Counted from the first letter of the stretch, positions 52,774 to 62,405 are shown. The stretch: DNA of 64,000 bases from Algoriphagus marincola DSM 16067 (GCF_000429405.1 NZ_AUBU01000003.1:496001-560000), one strand, 5' to 3'. Made by a program: numbers and translations. Notes: generated by a model from the sequence alone, not told the origin.

Positions 52774-53487
52774 TCAGGCGTAAAAATCTGAAAGCCGCGC
52801 GAGACCTCTTCGATCCTTGATGATGATTTTCTTTCCTTCAAATTCAATTAGATTATCCTTTTTGAATTCGGAGAGTAGTCGAATCACTGACTCCGTGGCC
52901 GTACCAACGATTCCGGCTATTTCTTCCCGGCTGAGAACAAGGTCAATTTTTTGGGCTTCATTTCCTTCCACGCCATAGCTACTTGCTAAAAGAAGAAGCG
53001 TGTAGGCAAGTCGCTCCCGAATACTCTTTTGGGTGGCATCTGTCAGTTTATCCTCCATGATATTGAGTTCATGGCTTAGCTGCTTCGTCATCCGCTTAAA
53101 GAATTGTGTATTTCCAAAAAGAGTTTCTAAAAATGATTCTTTAGGTATAAAGCATATTTTCGCATCCTCGACAATCATCGCCGAAGTAGTATAATTTTCT
53201 TCCCCTAAAAGTGCTGAATAGCCCAAGAAGTCACCAGCTTTAGCTAGATGTATAATCTGATCTTTCCCATTCGAAGCTGTTTTGTAAACTTTGACCACTC
53301 CAGAATTGATACAGAATATTCCTAAAGGCTTGGTACCTTCATAGAAGAGAATTTGCCCTTTTCGATGAGAAATCAAGTTTTTACTTTCAGAGATACTGCA
53401 GATATGAGATTCTGACAAATCAGAAAGCAAAGAATGTTTTCTGCTGGCGCAAAGTTCGCAAGGAAGTTGTTTTACTGAGTTAGACAT
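52774..53487 (-). CDS. Crp/Fnr-family transcriptional regulator
   Basis: A 237-residue regulator from the ATG at 53487 (an upstream TTG adds an unlikely tail). The cyclic-nucleotide-binding fold (about 30-145) includes GQILFYEGTKPLGIFCINSGVVKVYK and GDFLGYSALLGEENYTTSA; the C-terminal winged helix has LVLSREEIAGIVGTATESVIRLLSEF. The N-terminus has Cys10, Cys13 and Cys30 (PCELC...HIC), which could carry an Fe-S cluster as in Fnr. It precedes rhodanese, DUF547 and redox genes, its likely targets. Confidence 0.93.
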   Translation of the reverse strand: MSNSVKQLPCELCASRKHSLLSDLSESHICSISESKNLISHRKGQILFYEGTKPLGIFCINSGVVKVYKTASNGKDQIIHLAKAGDFLGYSALLGEENYTTSAMIVEDAKICFIPKESFLETLFGNTQFFKRMTKQLSHELNIMEDKLTDATQKSIRERLAYTLLLLASSYGVEGNEAQKIDLVLSREEIAGIVGTATESVIRLLSEFKKDNLIEFEGKKIIIKDRRGLARLSDFYA

Positions 53488-53543
53488 AGTGGGGTATTCG
53501 TTAATGTTTAAAAGGTAAAAAAAATGACTGAAATCATAAAATT

Positions 53544-54023
53544 TCAATGAGAAAATGGTGCTTTGGGTAGATTTTTTTCTTGGAGAAATTGATTTTTTGA
53601 GAAGTCATATTTTAGAAATATGTGTGAGAAACCATTACTGAGGATCAAAAAGTTCGACTTGAGCTTGAAGTGATAGAGGACAGCCTGATCCACTGTCTTT
53701 TGATTGATTGGGACAGTTGGTGCCTTGCACTCCACTAATAAGTAAGGAGCGCCTTCTTGATTACGCACAAGTATATCCGTACGCTTTTGAAGTTTATTAT
53801 AGGTCAACCCTTTTTCAGTTACAAGAAGACCCTTCGGATATTGATTTTTCTCTACCAAAAAATAAATCCAATGCTGCCGTACCCATTCCTCCGGGGTCAG
53901 CACAAGATGTTTCTTTCGGATCGAATCAAATATCAACAACTTCCCTTCTTCTTCAGTGATTCTAGGATTGCATTCGGGAAGGTTGAGTTGAGGAAATTTT
54001 TCTTTGAAGAGTACCTCTTTCAT
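53544..54023 (-). CDS. Stand-alone HsdR N-terminal (PD-(D/E)xK) domain protein
   Basis: A 159-residue protein matching the type I restriction enzyme HsdR N-terminal family (HSDR_N). NKLQKRTDILV...YLLVECKAP holds the Asp and Glu-x-Lys catalytic triad of the nuclease fold, and VDQAVLYHFKLKSNFLILSNG follows. No HsdM, HsdS or helicase domain accompanies it, so it is not a complete restriction system; such single-domain proteins are common in Bacteroidota and of unknown role. It starts 28 nt after the ComEA-like gene. Confidence 0.9.
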   Translation of the reverse strand: MKEVLFKEKFPQLNLPECNPRITEEEGKLLIFDSIRKKHLVLTPEEWVRQHWIYFLVEKNQYPKGLLVTEKGLTYNKLQKRTDILVRNQEGAPYLLVECKAPTVPINQKTVDQAVLYHFKLKSNFLILSNGFSHIFLKYDFSKNQFLQEKNLPKAPFSH

Positions 54024-54051
54024 GCCCCAAAGATGGAGCTTGCTGGCCAGA

Positions 54052-54717
54052 TTAAAAAGTCAAATAAGGGGCTATTTTTTGGATCCACTCCGGATCAAAA
54101 ATCCGGATTTTAAGCAAGTCATCTGCCTGCTGAAAATTCCCATGCTGATTGCGGTATGCTATAATTACTTTTGCCTGCCCATAACTGATATAGGGGTGCT
54201 TTGCCAGATCCTCCACGGTAGCATCATTGATAGCCAATCGATTTCTGATTTCTCCGTCAAATTCAAAATATTCCCATATTCGATCTGCAACCTCAGGCTG
54301 TACCCCGTAAATGTCTTTCAATTGATCTTTTGAGAAAAATCCTCCCATTGAAACTTCATATTTGATAATCCTAGCAGCTAAAGTTGGGCCTACTCCCGGA
54401 ACAACTTGAAGTGTAATGGAGTCTGCTTCCGAGAATGGAATTTTTCGAAGCCCCTGTATGGACCTATTGACAGTGTCCAATCCTACTCGAACCGGAAAAG
54501 GTGAAGAAACTTCCTCAAAACCCAACAATCGAAGCGAATCTGCGACCTCTATCAAGTTCTTCTCCGTGGTAGGATCAATTTGCCTCGAAAACAATGAAAA
54601 AAGCTCAGGACTGAAGGCTAAAAAAGTCAGAACAGGAACAACTAATAAAAATCCTCTGGACTCTTTTCGGCTAAATCCAATTTCCCTTTTCAACCAATAC
54701 AAAAAACGAAGTCTCAT
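54052..54717 (-). CDS. ComEA-like helix-hairpin-helix protein
   Basis: A 221-residue protein with one N-terminal membrane helix (GFLLVVPVLTFLAFSPELF) and a periplasmic part with repeated helix-hairpin-helix units: LQVVPGVGPTLAARIIKYE (about residues 103-121) and INDATVEDLAKHPYISYGQAKVIIAYRNQHG near the C-terminus. These bind DNA without sequence preference. A role in DNA uptake or surface DNA binding is plausible, but many Bacteroidota have this protein with no shown competence. It is divergent from hemA. Confidence 0.88.
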   Translation of the reverse strand: MRLRFLYWLKREIGFSRKESRGFLLVVPVLTFLAFSPELFSLFSRQIDPTTEKNLIEVADSLRLLGFEEVSSPFPVRVGLDTVNRSIQGLRKIPFSEADSITLQVVPGVGPTLAARIIKYEVSMGGFFSKDQLKDIYGVQPEVADRIWEYFEFDGEIRNRLAINDATVEDLAKHPYISYGQAKVIIAYRNQHGNFQQADDLLKIRIFDPEWIQKIAPYLTF

Positions 54718-54843
54718 ACTTCAATAGAATTGATCAATAACGGATAAGTTAAGAATATTGGCATTCAATTCAAATAATTCAGACCTTTGCTAACAATTTA
54801 TTTAGACGGTTTCTAAATTGATTGATAAATGACATAAATCACA

Positions 54844-54871
54844 TTTCCTCCACCTGTGTCTATTAAATTTG
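54844..54871 (+). promoter_or_regulatory. Likely hemA promoter (Bacteroidota type)
   Basis: TAAATTTG at 54864-54871 fits the Bacteroidota -7 consensus TAnnTTTG exactly; TTTC at 54844-54847, 16 nt upstream, is an imperfect -33 element. The leader would be about 12 nt. Confidence 0.45.
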
Positions 54872-54889
54872 CGAGGCAAGAAGAATACT

Positions 54890-56158
54890 ATGCAATTTAA
54901 GTTCAGTGCAATAAGTTTATCCCACAAGACAGCTCCTGTTCAGATCCGTGAATTGATTGCTTTAGATGATCAATCTATTCATTCAATTTTGATCAAATTG
55001 AAGGAGTTTTTCAGTCTTCAAGATGCCCTCATACTCTCAACTTGCAATCGGACAGAAGTTTACTACTCACATGAACTGGATCTCAGTTCTGAAATAATCA
55101 AACTGATCGGACTGGAAAAAGGAATTCCTGAGGTCACTGATTATTTGGAATATTTTGAGCTCTACAAAAACGATCAGGATTCTGTATCTCACCTTTTTCG
55201 AGTGGCAGTCGGTCTGGAAGCTCAGGTAGTGGGAGACATTCAAATTGCTAATCAGGTCAAAAGAGCCTATCAAACCTCTGTTGATCTGGACATGGCTGGG
55301 CCATTTTTGCATCGTTTGATGCACACCGTTTTCTTCACCAACAAGCGTGTGGTGCAAGAGACTGCTTTCAGAGACGGTGCAGCCTCGCTTTCCTATGCCA
55401 CCATCGAATTGATGGAAAGTTTGACTTCCAATACCTATCAACCTCGAATTTTATTGATTGGTCTAGGGGAAATAGGTGAAGATGTAGCAAAAAACATGGT
55501 CTACCTTCCTGACGCGAAGGTCAAGATTTCCAATCGTACACAAGAGAAGGCAGAAATTATAGCTGCTGAGTTAGGTTTTGAGGTGGTTCCATTTGATCAA
55601 TTAGATCAAGCAATGGATGAGGCAGATGTGATTGTTTCTTCCATTCATAGAAATGACCCTTTTATCACCAAGGAACTCATCAGTCGTTTCAAAATCCAAT
55701 CATACAAACTTCTGATTGACCTCTCAGTCCCTAGGTCTATTGAAACTACTGTAGAAGAAGTACCTGGGGTAATTCTTTACAACGTAGATAATATTCGAAG
55801 TAAAGCTTCTGAGGCTCTTGATAAAAGACTTGCTTCGATTCCTGATGTGGAAAAACTGATTTCAGAATCAATTGACGAATTCTACAATTGGAAAAAGGAA
55901 ATGATGGTCTCTCCTACCATCAATAAATTAAAGCAGTCACTGGAGCAAATTCGACTAGAGGAAATGTCTCGGTTCCTCAAAAATGCATCTGAGGATGAAG
56001 TGGCCATCATCGATAAGATTACCAAAAGCATGATGCAAAAAATCCTCAAGGTTCCGGTAATTCAATTAAAGAATGCTTGTAAGCGGGACGAGGCAGAGGA
56101 AATGATCGAGATTATTTCAGACCTATTCGATCTTGACAAGATTAAATCAGATAAATAA
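54890..56158 (+). CDS. hemA: Glutamyl-tRNA reductase
   Basis: A 422-residue enzyme from the ATG at 54890 (an upstream TTG would fall inside the -7 element). It reduces glutamyl-tRNA to glutamate-1-semialdehyde with NADPH, the first step of C5 haem synthesis. The catalytic Cys52 lies in LSTCNRTEVY; VVGDIQIANQVKRAYQ and ILLIGLGEIGEDVAKNM (NADPH site) are in place, as is the C-terminal helical dimerisation domain. Length fits the family. No other hem gene adjoins. Confidence 0.97.
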   Translation: MQFKFSAISLSHKTAPVQIRELIALDDQSIHSILIKLKEFFSLQDALILSTCNRTEVYYSHELDLSSEIIKLIGLEKGIPEVTDYLEYFELYKNDQDSVSHLFRVAVGLEAQVVGDIQIANQVKRAYQTSVDLDMAGPFLHRLMHTVFFTNKRVVQETAFRDGAASLSYATIELMESLTSNTYQPRILLIGLGEIGEDVAKNMVYLPDAKVKISNRTQEKAEIIAAELGFEVVPFDQLDQAMDEADVIVSSIHRNDPFITKELISRFKIQSYKLLIDLSVPRSIETTVEEVPGVILYNVDNIRSKASEALDKRLASIPDVEKLISESIDEFYNWKKEMMVSPTINKLKQSLEQIRLEEMSRFLKNASEDEVAIIDKITKSMMQKILKVPVIQLKNACKRDEAEEMIEIISDLFDLDKIKSDK

Positions 56159-56179
56159 TTCGGTTCAATAACATAGATG

Positions 56180-56213
56180 AAGACCAAAGAAGTAGCTTTC
56201 TTTGGTCTTTATT
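56180..56213 (+). terminator. Intrinsic terminator after hemA
   Basis: Perfect 12-bp stem AAGACCAAAGAA / TTCTTTGGTCTT with loop gtagct; the T tail is short (TATTATT). Lies between hemA and the WG-repeat gene. Confidence 0.75.
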
Positions 56214-56223
56214 ATTCTAGGAC

Positions 56224-57789
56224 ATGGAAAACCTCAAAAAACTTTACATTCTAATCTTTTTCGCTCTTTTCCTGGTCGGTAAATCAAATGCACAAACCTG
56301 GGAGGTTTATAACTCGGAAATGAGCCTTGTTTCAAGGTTGATGTATAATGAAATCCTCGTACTCGGGGCAGCTGTGAGAATTGCAGAAACCGATGAGGGT
56401 CTTTTTCTCCTTTCCAATGACTATCAACCTGCTGTCCAAATCGAAGGCCAAGAAGTCTATCAGTATCTATCGCCCTGGATTTTGGTAAAGGGCGAATCTG
56501 GACTGGGAGCCTATCACGAATATGGTCAAAAAGTTCTGGACCTAAAATATGATCAAATTGAGGTTTTTTTCAATCTTCTTCTTGCTAAAAAAGGTCAGGA
56601 ATACTTTGTCTATGAAAGAGGAAAAGGGACAACCCGGGCTTTGGGAGTGCTGGATTATGCTTGGATCAGCAGTAGAGGACAGGTAATTGCAAAAGATAAC
56701 GGAAAGTACTATTTGCCCTTGTCCATCAATCCAACAAAGGATTATGAATTATTAGAGGATAATAACAGTGACTACCTTTTGATCAAAGATGAAGAAGGGT
56801 ATGGCTTGCTCAATATGGAAGGTCGAGTGGTCTTGGATGCTGTTTTGGATTCGCTTGAGCATACCCGAGGAAACTTTTACTTTGGATTCAATGAAAACCA
56901 ATATCTCTTGGTGGAGGGAGATCCTATTCAGGCAAATGTCCGATATAATAGTTTCCACAGAATCTCTTTCGAAAATGATCTTATGCTAGAATACATTCAT
57001 GGCAAGCTTCGTCGAGTAATGAAAGAGGATGGCATACTACTGGATGCCGTAGGAATGACCGAGGTAAACCGAATCGGCCCGGATTTGTACAATGTGAAAT
57101 TTAGAGACAATAAACTGGGGCTATTGGGAAGAGATGGATGGCTGGTAGGCCCTAGCGATAGCCTTTATATTATCCGTGGAAGTGATGAAAAACTTTTCCC
57201 TGCTAGTAATGAATTAGGTAAATGGGGAGCCGTAGACTCCAATGGTCAGTGGATAATTAGTCCAAGCCTCGATGAAATGGGAAGCTTCAAAAATGGAATT
57301 GCTGCCTTCAGAAAAGGGGTTTTTTGGGGCATTATTGACCGAAACGGAAAAATCCTTTCCGATGCAAACTGGGATAGAGTCAGTATTCAACCGAACGGAA
57401 GAGCAATCGGTGAAAATTCATCAGGGAAATTCATTCTAAGTGCTGAGAATGAGTACAAAGGAGTTGATAGCTTTGAAAACATCATTCCCTTAGATGAAGG
57501 AGAATTTATCGCCATCCGTGATGGGAAAGCAGGCTTTTACTCTTCTAATCAAGATCCGAAATTAGAAAACCTTTTTGATAGTATTCTAGTGCAAGATGGT
57601 CGCTGGCTGACAGCTGAGTCTGATGGGAAAATCGGGCTTTTCGATAGAACAGGAAAAAATGTCCTTCCGGTAGATTATGAGAACATAATTTTTGATCAGT
57701 TTAAAAATACTATCCTCGTCAAATGCACCTACAAGCCGATCATTGTAGTGGAACCAGAAGATTCTAAAAAAAGAAAAAAAGGGCGTTAA
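56224..57789 (+). CDS. Exported WG-repeat protein
   Basis: A 521-residue protein with signal peptide ending SNAQ (about residue 24). The chain has about 8-10 degenerate WG/KWG-type beta repeats, best seen as GKWGAVDSNGQWIISPS and GVFWGIIDRNGKILSD in the second half, and DEEGYGLLNMEGRVVLD earlier. These form propeller-like or solenoid surfaces for protein contact. The partner is unknown. The basic tail (KKRKKGR) is encoded by the terminator region. Confidence 0.9.
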   Translation: MENLKKLYILIFFALFLVGKSNAQTWEVYNSEMSLVSRLMYNEILVLGAAVRIAETDEGLFLLSNDYQPAVQIEGQEVYQYLSPWILVKGESGLGAYHEYGQKVLDLKYDQIEVFFNLLLAKKGQEYFVYERGKGTTRALGVLDYAWISSRGQVIAKDNGKYYLPLSINPTKDYELLEDNNSDYLLIKDEEGYGLLNMEGRVVLDAVLDSLEHTRGNFYFGFNENQYLLVEGDPIQANVRYNSFHRISFENDLMLEYIHGKLRRVMKEDGILLDAVGMTEVNRIGPDLYNVKFRDNKLGLLGRDGWLVGPSDSLYIIRGSDEKLFPASNELGKWGAVDSNGQWIISPSLDEMGSFKNGIAAFRKGVFWGIIDRNGKILSDANWDRVSIQPNGRAIGENSSGKFILSAENEYKGVDSFENIIPLDEGEFIAIRDGKAGFYSSNQDPKLENLFDSILVQDGRWLTAESDGKIGLFDRTGKNVLPVDYENIIFDQFKNTILVKCTYKPIIVVEPEDSKKRKKGR

Positions 57790-57804
57790 GCCCTTTTCTT
57801 ATTT
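57770..57804. terminator. Bidirectional terminator containing both stop codons
   Basis: Stem AAAAGGGC / GCCCTTTT (57777-57784 / 57790-57797) with loop gttaa, and T runs on both strands. The stop of the WG-repeat gene (57787-57789) is in the loop and the floA stop starts at 57801. Confidence 0.9.
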
Positions 57805-58809
57805 TTTCTCGTTTTTGCCCTTGCTCGAATCCGAACTATCCGAATCAGAATTGGCTATGGAATCTCTCATGGAAGTATCTGATTTGATATTCTCCATTCG
57901 GTAGTAATCCATCACTCCAAGTTGACCAGATCGGAAAGCCTCTGCAAGAGCCAAAGGAACTTCCGCTTCTGCTTCAATTACTTTTGCTCTCATTTCAACA
58001 GACTTGGCACGCATTTCTTGTTCTAAGGCAACTGCCATCGCTCTTCGTTCTTCCGCCTTGGCCTCTGCTACTTTAAGGTCAGCAGAAGCCTGATCGATTT
58101 GAAGTTTTGCTCCGATATTGGTTCCCACATCAATATCTGCAATATCGATTGAAAGGATCTCAAAAGCAGTTCCTGCATCCAGGCCACGTTGTAACACGAG
58201 TTTCGAAATTTTGTCTGGGTTTTCGAGTACGCTCTTGTGCGTATCAGCAGAACCAATGGATGTAACAATCCCTTCTCCTACCCTTGCTAAAATGGTGTCC
58301 TCGCCAGCACCACCGACTAGTTGGGCGATATTGGCTCTCACAGTCACACGAGCTTTTGCGACTAGCTGAATTCCATCTGCAGCCACTGCAGCGACACTCG
58401 GTGTATTGATCACTTTTGGATTCACACTGATTTGAACTGCTTCAAATACGTCCCTTCCTGCCAAATCAATTGCTGTAGCCTGCTTGAAGGAAAGATTAAT
58501 ATTGGCCTTGTCTGCGGAGATTAGAGCTCGAATTACATTTGGCACGTTTCCTCCTGCCAAGTAGTGCGTTTCTAGATCATTTGTCGTGAGTTGCAAACCT
58601 GCCTTGGTCGCAGTAATCATCGAGTTAACAATAATACTCGGTGGTACTTTTCGGATTCTCATTCCGATGAGTTCGCCGATTCCCACGCGTACATTCGCAA
58701 ATTGAGCCGTAATCCAAAGATTTACGGGTACGAAATAAAGGAAAATGAATAAAAGAATAATCCCTGCCACTGCAGCGATTAAAATGAACATTGAACTGTT
58801 TGGATCCAT
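57799..58809 (-). CDS. floA: Flotillin-like protein FloA
   Basis: A 336-residue protein of the FloA (YqfA/UPF0365) family: N-terminal membrane hairpin ([25 protein letters not shown]), then an SPFH-like domain ([42 protein letters not shown]) and a Glu/Ala-rich coiled region ([44 protein letters not shown], in parts). It organises membrane microdomains. Coupled with an NfeD gene 2 nt upstream, the usual partner. The C-terminus is Ser/Asp-rich. Confidence 0.97.
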   Translation of the reverse strand: MDPNSSMFILIAAVAGIILLFIFLYFVPVNLWITAQFANVRVGIGELIGMRIRKVPPSIIVNSMITATKAGLQLTTNDLETHYLAGGNVPNVIRALISADKANINLSFKQATAIDLAGRDVFEAVQISVNPKVINTPSVAAVAADGIQLVAKARVTVRANIAQLVGGAGEDTILARVGEGIVTSIGSADTHKSVLENPDKISKLVLQRGLDAGTAFEILSIDIADIDVGTNIGAKLQIDQASADLKVAEAKAEERRAMAVALEQEMRAKSVEMRAKVIEAEAEVPLALAEAFRSGQLGVMDYYRMENIKSDTSMRDSIANSDSDSSDSSKGKNEKK

Positions 58810-58811
58810 AA

Positions 58812-59270
58812 TTATTTAACTAAAATCAGATTATTTTCTATTCGAATAACAGTAATCTCCGTACCTACTGGAATGAATCCAGATTCGGATTTGACTTCAT
58901 AGATTTGATCTTGGAAATCTGCCTTTCCATAAGGTTTGATGTCAGAGGCAGCTTTTCCCATCATCCCTACTTGAAGCCCTACCAAGCGGTCGTCGAAAGC
59001 CCCACCCTGCATGGAAGACTTCAATGAAAACTTATCCCAAACTCCTGATCGAAAACCATAGACTACAGCGGCTAAATTGATTATGACTGCTCCCGTTGTG
59101 ATCCACCAAGCTATTTCAGGATTAAACGTAAGAAAGGCATAGGCCACTCCTGCAAGACTGATCACTAGGCCAAATATACCAACTACGGTAGTACCTGGAA
59201 CGAACAGGATCTCAGCCAATAATAAAATCAGCCCAATACCTAGAAGACTTACTAAAATCAAAATCGACAT
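58812..59270 (-). CDS. NfeD-family membrane protein (short form)
   Basis: A 152-residue protein with about four membrane helices ([33 protein letters not shown]) and a C-terminal OB-fold ([60 protein letters not shown], in parts), the truncated NfeD form without protease domain. It partners FloA in membrane quality control. The gene precedes floA by 2 nt and is likely first in that transcript. Confidence 0.95.
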   Translation of the reverse strand: MSILILVSLLGIGLILLLAEILFVPGTTVVGIFGLVISLAGVAYAFLTFNPEIAWWITTGAVIINLAAVVYGFRSGVWDKFSLKSSMQGGAFDDRLVGLQVGMMGKAASDIKPYGKADFQDQIYEVKSESGFIPVGTEITVIRIENNLILVK

Positions 59271-59363
59271 TTGAAACCTTGCTTACTTCAAAACCAAGAT
59301 ACGACAAAGAATTATAATGGAAATAGAAACTTCGAAAACAATTTAGTTTTGGAATTAAAGGCA

Positions 59364-59390
59364 ATAAAAAAACCCGGTTTGACCGGGTTT
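59364..59390 (-). terminator. Intrinsic terminator after proS
   Basis: Nine-bp stem AAACCCGGT / ACCGGGTTT with a 3-nt loop, followed on the minus strand by seven T; just after the proS stop at 59395. Confidence 0.9.
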
Positions 59391-59394
59391 GAAT

Positions 59395-60876
59395 TTAGTA
59401 AGCTTTCGCAAAAAGGACTCTGCCTTTGGAAGGCTTTCCTGTTAATACGCATTTTCCACTTTCTTCTTTTTGATCAAGTGGAATACAACGGATAGTGGCT
59501 TTAGTCAATTCTTTGATTTTATCTTCAGTCTCACTAGTTCCATCCCAATGAGCAGAAAGAAAACCTCCTTTGGATTCTAGGAGTTCTTGAAACTCTTCCC
59601 AAGAGTTTACCTCGGTCGTATGCGACTCTTTGAAATCATTCGCTTTCTGGTAGATGGAAGTTTGAATTTCATCCAAAAGCGTTTTAACCTTCTCTTCGAT
59701 TGGCAAAGAATCTAAAGCAAATGATTCTTTTGTTAAGGTATCCCTTCTAGCGATTTCGACAGTCCCATTTTCCAAATCTCTTGGACCAAGCGCAATACGA
59801 AGCGGCACACCCTTCAATTCATATTCTGCAAACTTCCAACCTGGCTTGTGCGTATCACGATCATCAAATTTAACAGAGACACCAGCTTTTCTCAATGCTG
59901 AAACCAACTCATTGGCTTTGACACTAACGGCCTTAAATTCATCATCTCCACGATAAATTGGAACAATTACTACCTGCATCGGAGCAAGTTTCGGAGGTAA
60001 AACTAACCCATTGTCATCAGAGTGAGCCATGATCAAAGCTCCCATCAGACGGGTACTCACGCCCCAAGATGTTCCCCATACAAAATCAAGTCCACCTTCT
60101 TTAGTCGCAAATTTCACATCAAAGGCTTTAGCAAAATTCTGCCCTAAAAAATGAGAAGTTCCTGCTTGAAGAGCTTTACCGTCCTGCATCATTGCTTCAA
60201 TACATAAGGTATCTTCAGCACCTGCAAAACGCTCATTTTCGGTCTTTCTTCCTCTCACCACCGGTAAAGCCATGAATTCTTCTGCAAACTGAGCATACAC
60301 CTGCATCATTTGAAGTGTCTCAGCCTCAGCTTCCTCTTTGGTGGCATGGGCTGTGTGGCCTTCTTGCCAAAGAAACTCTGCTGTGCGAAGGAATAGTCGA
60401 GTTCGCATTTCCCATCGAACTACATTGGCCCACTGATTGACAAGCAATGGAAGATCTCGATAGGATTGAATCCAGTTTTTATAAGTACTCCAAATGACCG
60501 TCTCGGAGGTAGGACGTACAATTAGCTCTTCCTCAAGCTTTGCCTCAGGATCTACGACAACTCCCTTTCCATTCTCATCATTCTTTAATCGATAATGAGT
60601 GACAACGGCACACTCTTTCGCAAAGCCCTCCACATGAGAAGCTTCTTTGCTCAAATATGACTTGGGTATAAAGAGTGGGAAATAAGCATTAGTATGACCT
60701 GTTTCTTTAAACATCCGATCTAACTCGGCTTGCATTTTTTCCCAGATTGAATACCCATAAGGTTTAATGACCATACAGCCTCGAACAGCCGAATTCTCAG
60801 CTAAATCAGCTCTTTTCACTAATTCATTATACCAAAGGGAATAATCCTCACTTCGTTTTGGAAGTCCTTTACTCAT
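59395..60876 (-). CDS. proS: Prolyl-tRNA synthetase (short, eukaryote/archaea-like type)
   Basis: A 493-residue class II synthetase charging tRNA-Pro. The N-terminus ([42 protein letters not shown], in parts), motif 2 region ([39 protein letters not shown], in parts) and motif 3 ([28 protein letters not shown], in parts) are intact. There is no INS editing domain; the anticodon-binding and C-terminal zinc-like regions ([20 protein letters not shown]) match ProS type 3, common in Bacteroidota. Confidence 0.97.
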   Translation of the reverse strand: MSKGLPKRSEDYSLWYNELVKRADLAENSAVRGCMVIKPYGYSIWEKMQAELDRMFKETGHTNAYFPLFIPKSYLSKEASHVEGFAKECAVVTHYRLKNDENGKGVVVDPEAKLEEELIVRPTSETVIWSTYKNWIQSYRDLPLLVNQWANVVRWEMRTRLFLRTAEFLWQEGHTAHATKEEAEAETLQMMQVYAQFAEEFMALPVVRGRKTENERFAGAEDTLCIEAMMQDGKALQAGTSHFLGQNFAKAFDVKFATKEGGLDFVWGTSWGVSTRLMGALIMAHSDDNGLVLPPKLAPMQVVIVPIYRGDDEFKAVSVKANELVSALRKAGVSVKFDDRDTHKPGWKFAEYELKGVPLRIALGPRDLENGTVEIARRDTLTKESFALDSLPIEEKVKTLLDEIQTSIYQKANDFKESHTTEVNSWEEFQELLESKGGFLSAHWDGTSETEDKIKELTKATIRCIPLDQKEESGKCVLTGKPSKGRVLFAKAY

Positions 60877-60927
60877 TATAGTTGATTTGGAAGTTATTTG
60901 TAGATAATTTTGCTAAATTAAGCGTCG

Positions 60928-60935
60928 CAAATATA
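60928..60935 (-). promoter_or_regulatory. Likely proS -7 element
   Basis: On the minus strand TATATTTG, an exact TAnnTTTG match, 52 nt before the proS ATG. No clear -33 element. Confidence 0.4.
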
Positions 60936-60996
60936 GCCAAAAAGAATAACCCTACACCCTTAAGGCCGTATACTGTACTAACAACTAAATAAAGCT

Positions 60997-62328
60997 ATGA
61001 GGCAATTTAAAGGCATCTTATCATTAGTAATCATCGGAGCAGTGACTTTGAGTTCCTGCTCTACATCTCAAATAGCGAGTACCAGCCCATCGGATAATCT
61101 CTATTTCATGGCTTCTGATGCTCAAATTTCGAGTACTTATGCCGTAGCAAATAATACTCCGGAGACTTTTGAGCAATTTGAACAAGCTCAAACAGTTCCG
61201 AATGAAAGTTTCAGTAGTAGAAATGTAAATCCGGAATATTTGGCAAAATACTCTGCCACTCCCGAGGAGACAGGAGATGAAGTAGTGTACTTCGATGATA
61301 ACACTGAAACTCAATCAACTCAAGGAGACATTGACGCTTACAATAATTTTTCTGTAAACAACAATAATAATTCTTTCAATTCAGGCTTCAACTCCGGACT
61401 TGCATTCAGTATGGGATTCATGACAGGCTTCAATCCTTGGGGATTCGGCATGTGGGATCCATTCTGGGGTCCTAGCTTCGGCTGGGGAGCCGGTTGGGGC
61501 TTCAGACCTGGATTTTCTATCAACATAGGATTTGGTTTTGGCAGTCCATTCTGGGGCTCACCTTGGGGTAATCCATTTTACCGACCTGGATGGGGAGGAT
61601 TTTACGATCCTTTCTGGGGACCAAGCTACGCCTGGGGAGGCGGATGGGGTCCCGGATGGGGAATGCCAATCTATGGTAACCGTCCGATTTATGTATTGCC
61701 AGGTGGAGAATTTGGAGATAGAAGAATTGTAAGAGGAGCAAGACCTACCCGCGGTGCATCCTTAGCTGGAGTTTCAGGAGACCGAAGCAGTGCAGTATTG
61801 CCAAACACATCAAGAGCTCAAGCCCGTAGAAGTGCAATGTCCAATAGAAGTTTGGTTTCTTCTGATCGCTCTAGGGTCCCTGCTAGAGACTTCTCAAATA
61901 GTCAATCAGATTATTATAACTCTAACAGATCAAGAATAGCGAACTCTTCTCCTAGAAATACAGGATCTGCAGCCATGAATCGATCATCTGCGACTCGCTC
62001 TAGAAGTGCTATGCCAACTGCAAGACCTTCTACCAGAACTATGGATAGAAGCGGATACGCTCCATCAAGATCTATGAACAATTACAATTCAAGAAGAAGC
62101 ACTAGCCCTTCTTATAATAGAAGCGCTACTCCTAGTAGAAGTTCTAGTCCTTCTTACAATCGTGGTACAACAAACAGAACATATACACCAAGCCGCAGCT
62201 CTAGCACTCCAAGTAGAATGAGTACTCCATCGAGAAGCTCATCTAGTGGAGGCATGAGATCTTCTGGAGGTGGCGGTGTCTCGAGAAGTAGTTCCTCATC
62301 AGGATCGAGAGGAGGAAGGGGAAATTAA
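60997..62328 (+). CDS. Low-complexity Gly/Trp-rich and Ser/Arg-rich lipoprotein
   Basis: A 443-residue lipoprotein (MRQFKGILSLVIIGAVTLSSC, Cys21). Three zones: an N-terminal 110 residues rich in Ser/Thr/Gln; a Gly-Trp-Phe-Pro zone (about 145-230) with the repeated DPFWGPS and GWGAGW/GGGWGPGW units; and a Ser/Arg-rich tail (about 245-443) with SRSSSPSYNR-like repeats. No enzymatic domain. It is likely surface exposed, disordered and adhesive or matrix-binding; this rests on composition. Its stop codon is inside the terminator loop. Confidence 0.85.
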   Translation: MRQFKGILSLVIIGAVTLSSCSTSQIASTSPSDNLYFMASDAQISSTYAVANNTPETFEQFEQAQTVPNESFSSRNVNPEYLAKYSATPEETGDEVVYFDDNTETQSTQGDIDAYNNFSVNNNNNSFNSGFNSGLAFSMGFMTGFNPWGFGMWDPFWGPSFGWGAGWGFRPGFSINIGFGFGSPFWGSPWGNPFYRPGWGGFYDPFWGPSYAWGGGWGPGWGMPIYGNRPIYVLPGGEFGDRRIVRGARPTRGASLAGVSGDRSSAVLPNTSRAQARRSAMSNRSLVSSDRSRVPARDFSNSQSDYYNSNRSRIANSSPRNTGSAAMNRSSATRSRSAMPTARPSTRTMDRSGYAPSRSMNNYNSRRSTSPSYNRSATPSRSSSPSYNRGTTNRTYTPSRSSSTPSRMSTPSRSSSSGGMRSSGGGGVSRSSSSSGSRGGRGN

Positions 62329-62343
62329 TTCCCCTTTTTTTTT
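62316..62343 (+). terminator. Intrinsic terminator overlapping the lipoprotein stop codon
   Basis: Eight-bp stem AAGGGGAA / TTCCCCTT, loop attaa containing the TAA stop (62326-62328), then nine T. The stop codon is in the loop, so a terminating ribosome would cover the stem. Confidence 0.9.
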
Positions 62344-62405
62344 GAATTAAATTTATCCGTTTCAATCATTTTTTCGTTTTTAAATTCAAACTATCATTAA
62401 AATTT

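Noticed and set aside
53544-54023. A type I restriction-modification or defence system
   Set aside because: Only an isolated HsdR N-terminal domain is present; no methylase, specificity or helicase gene is nearby.
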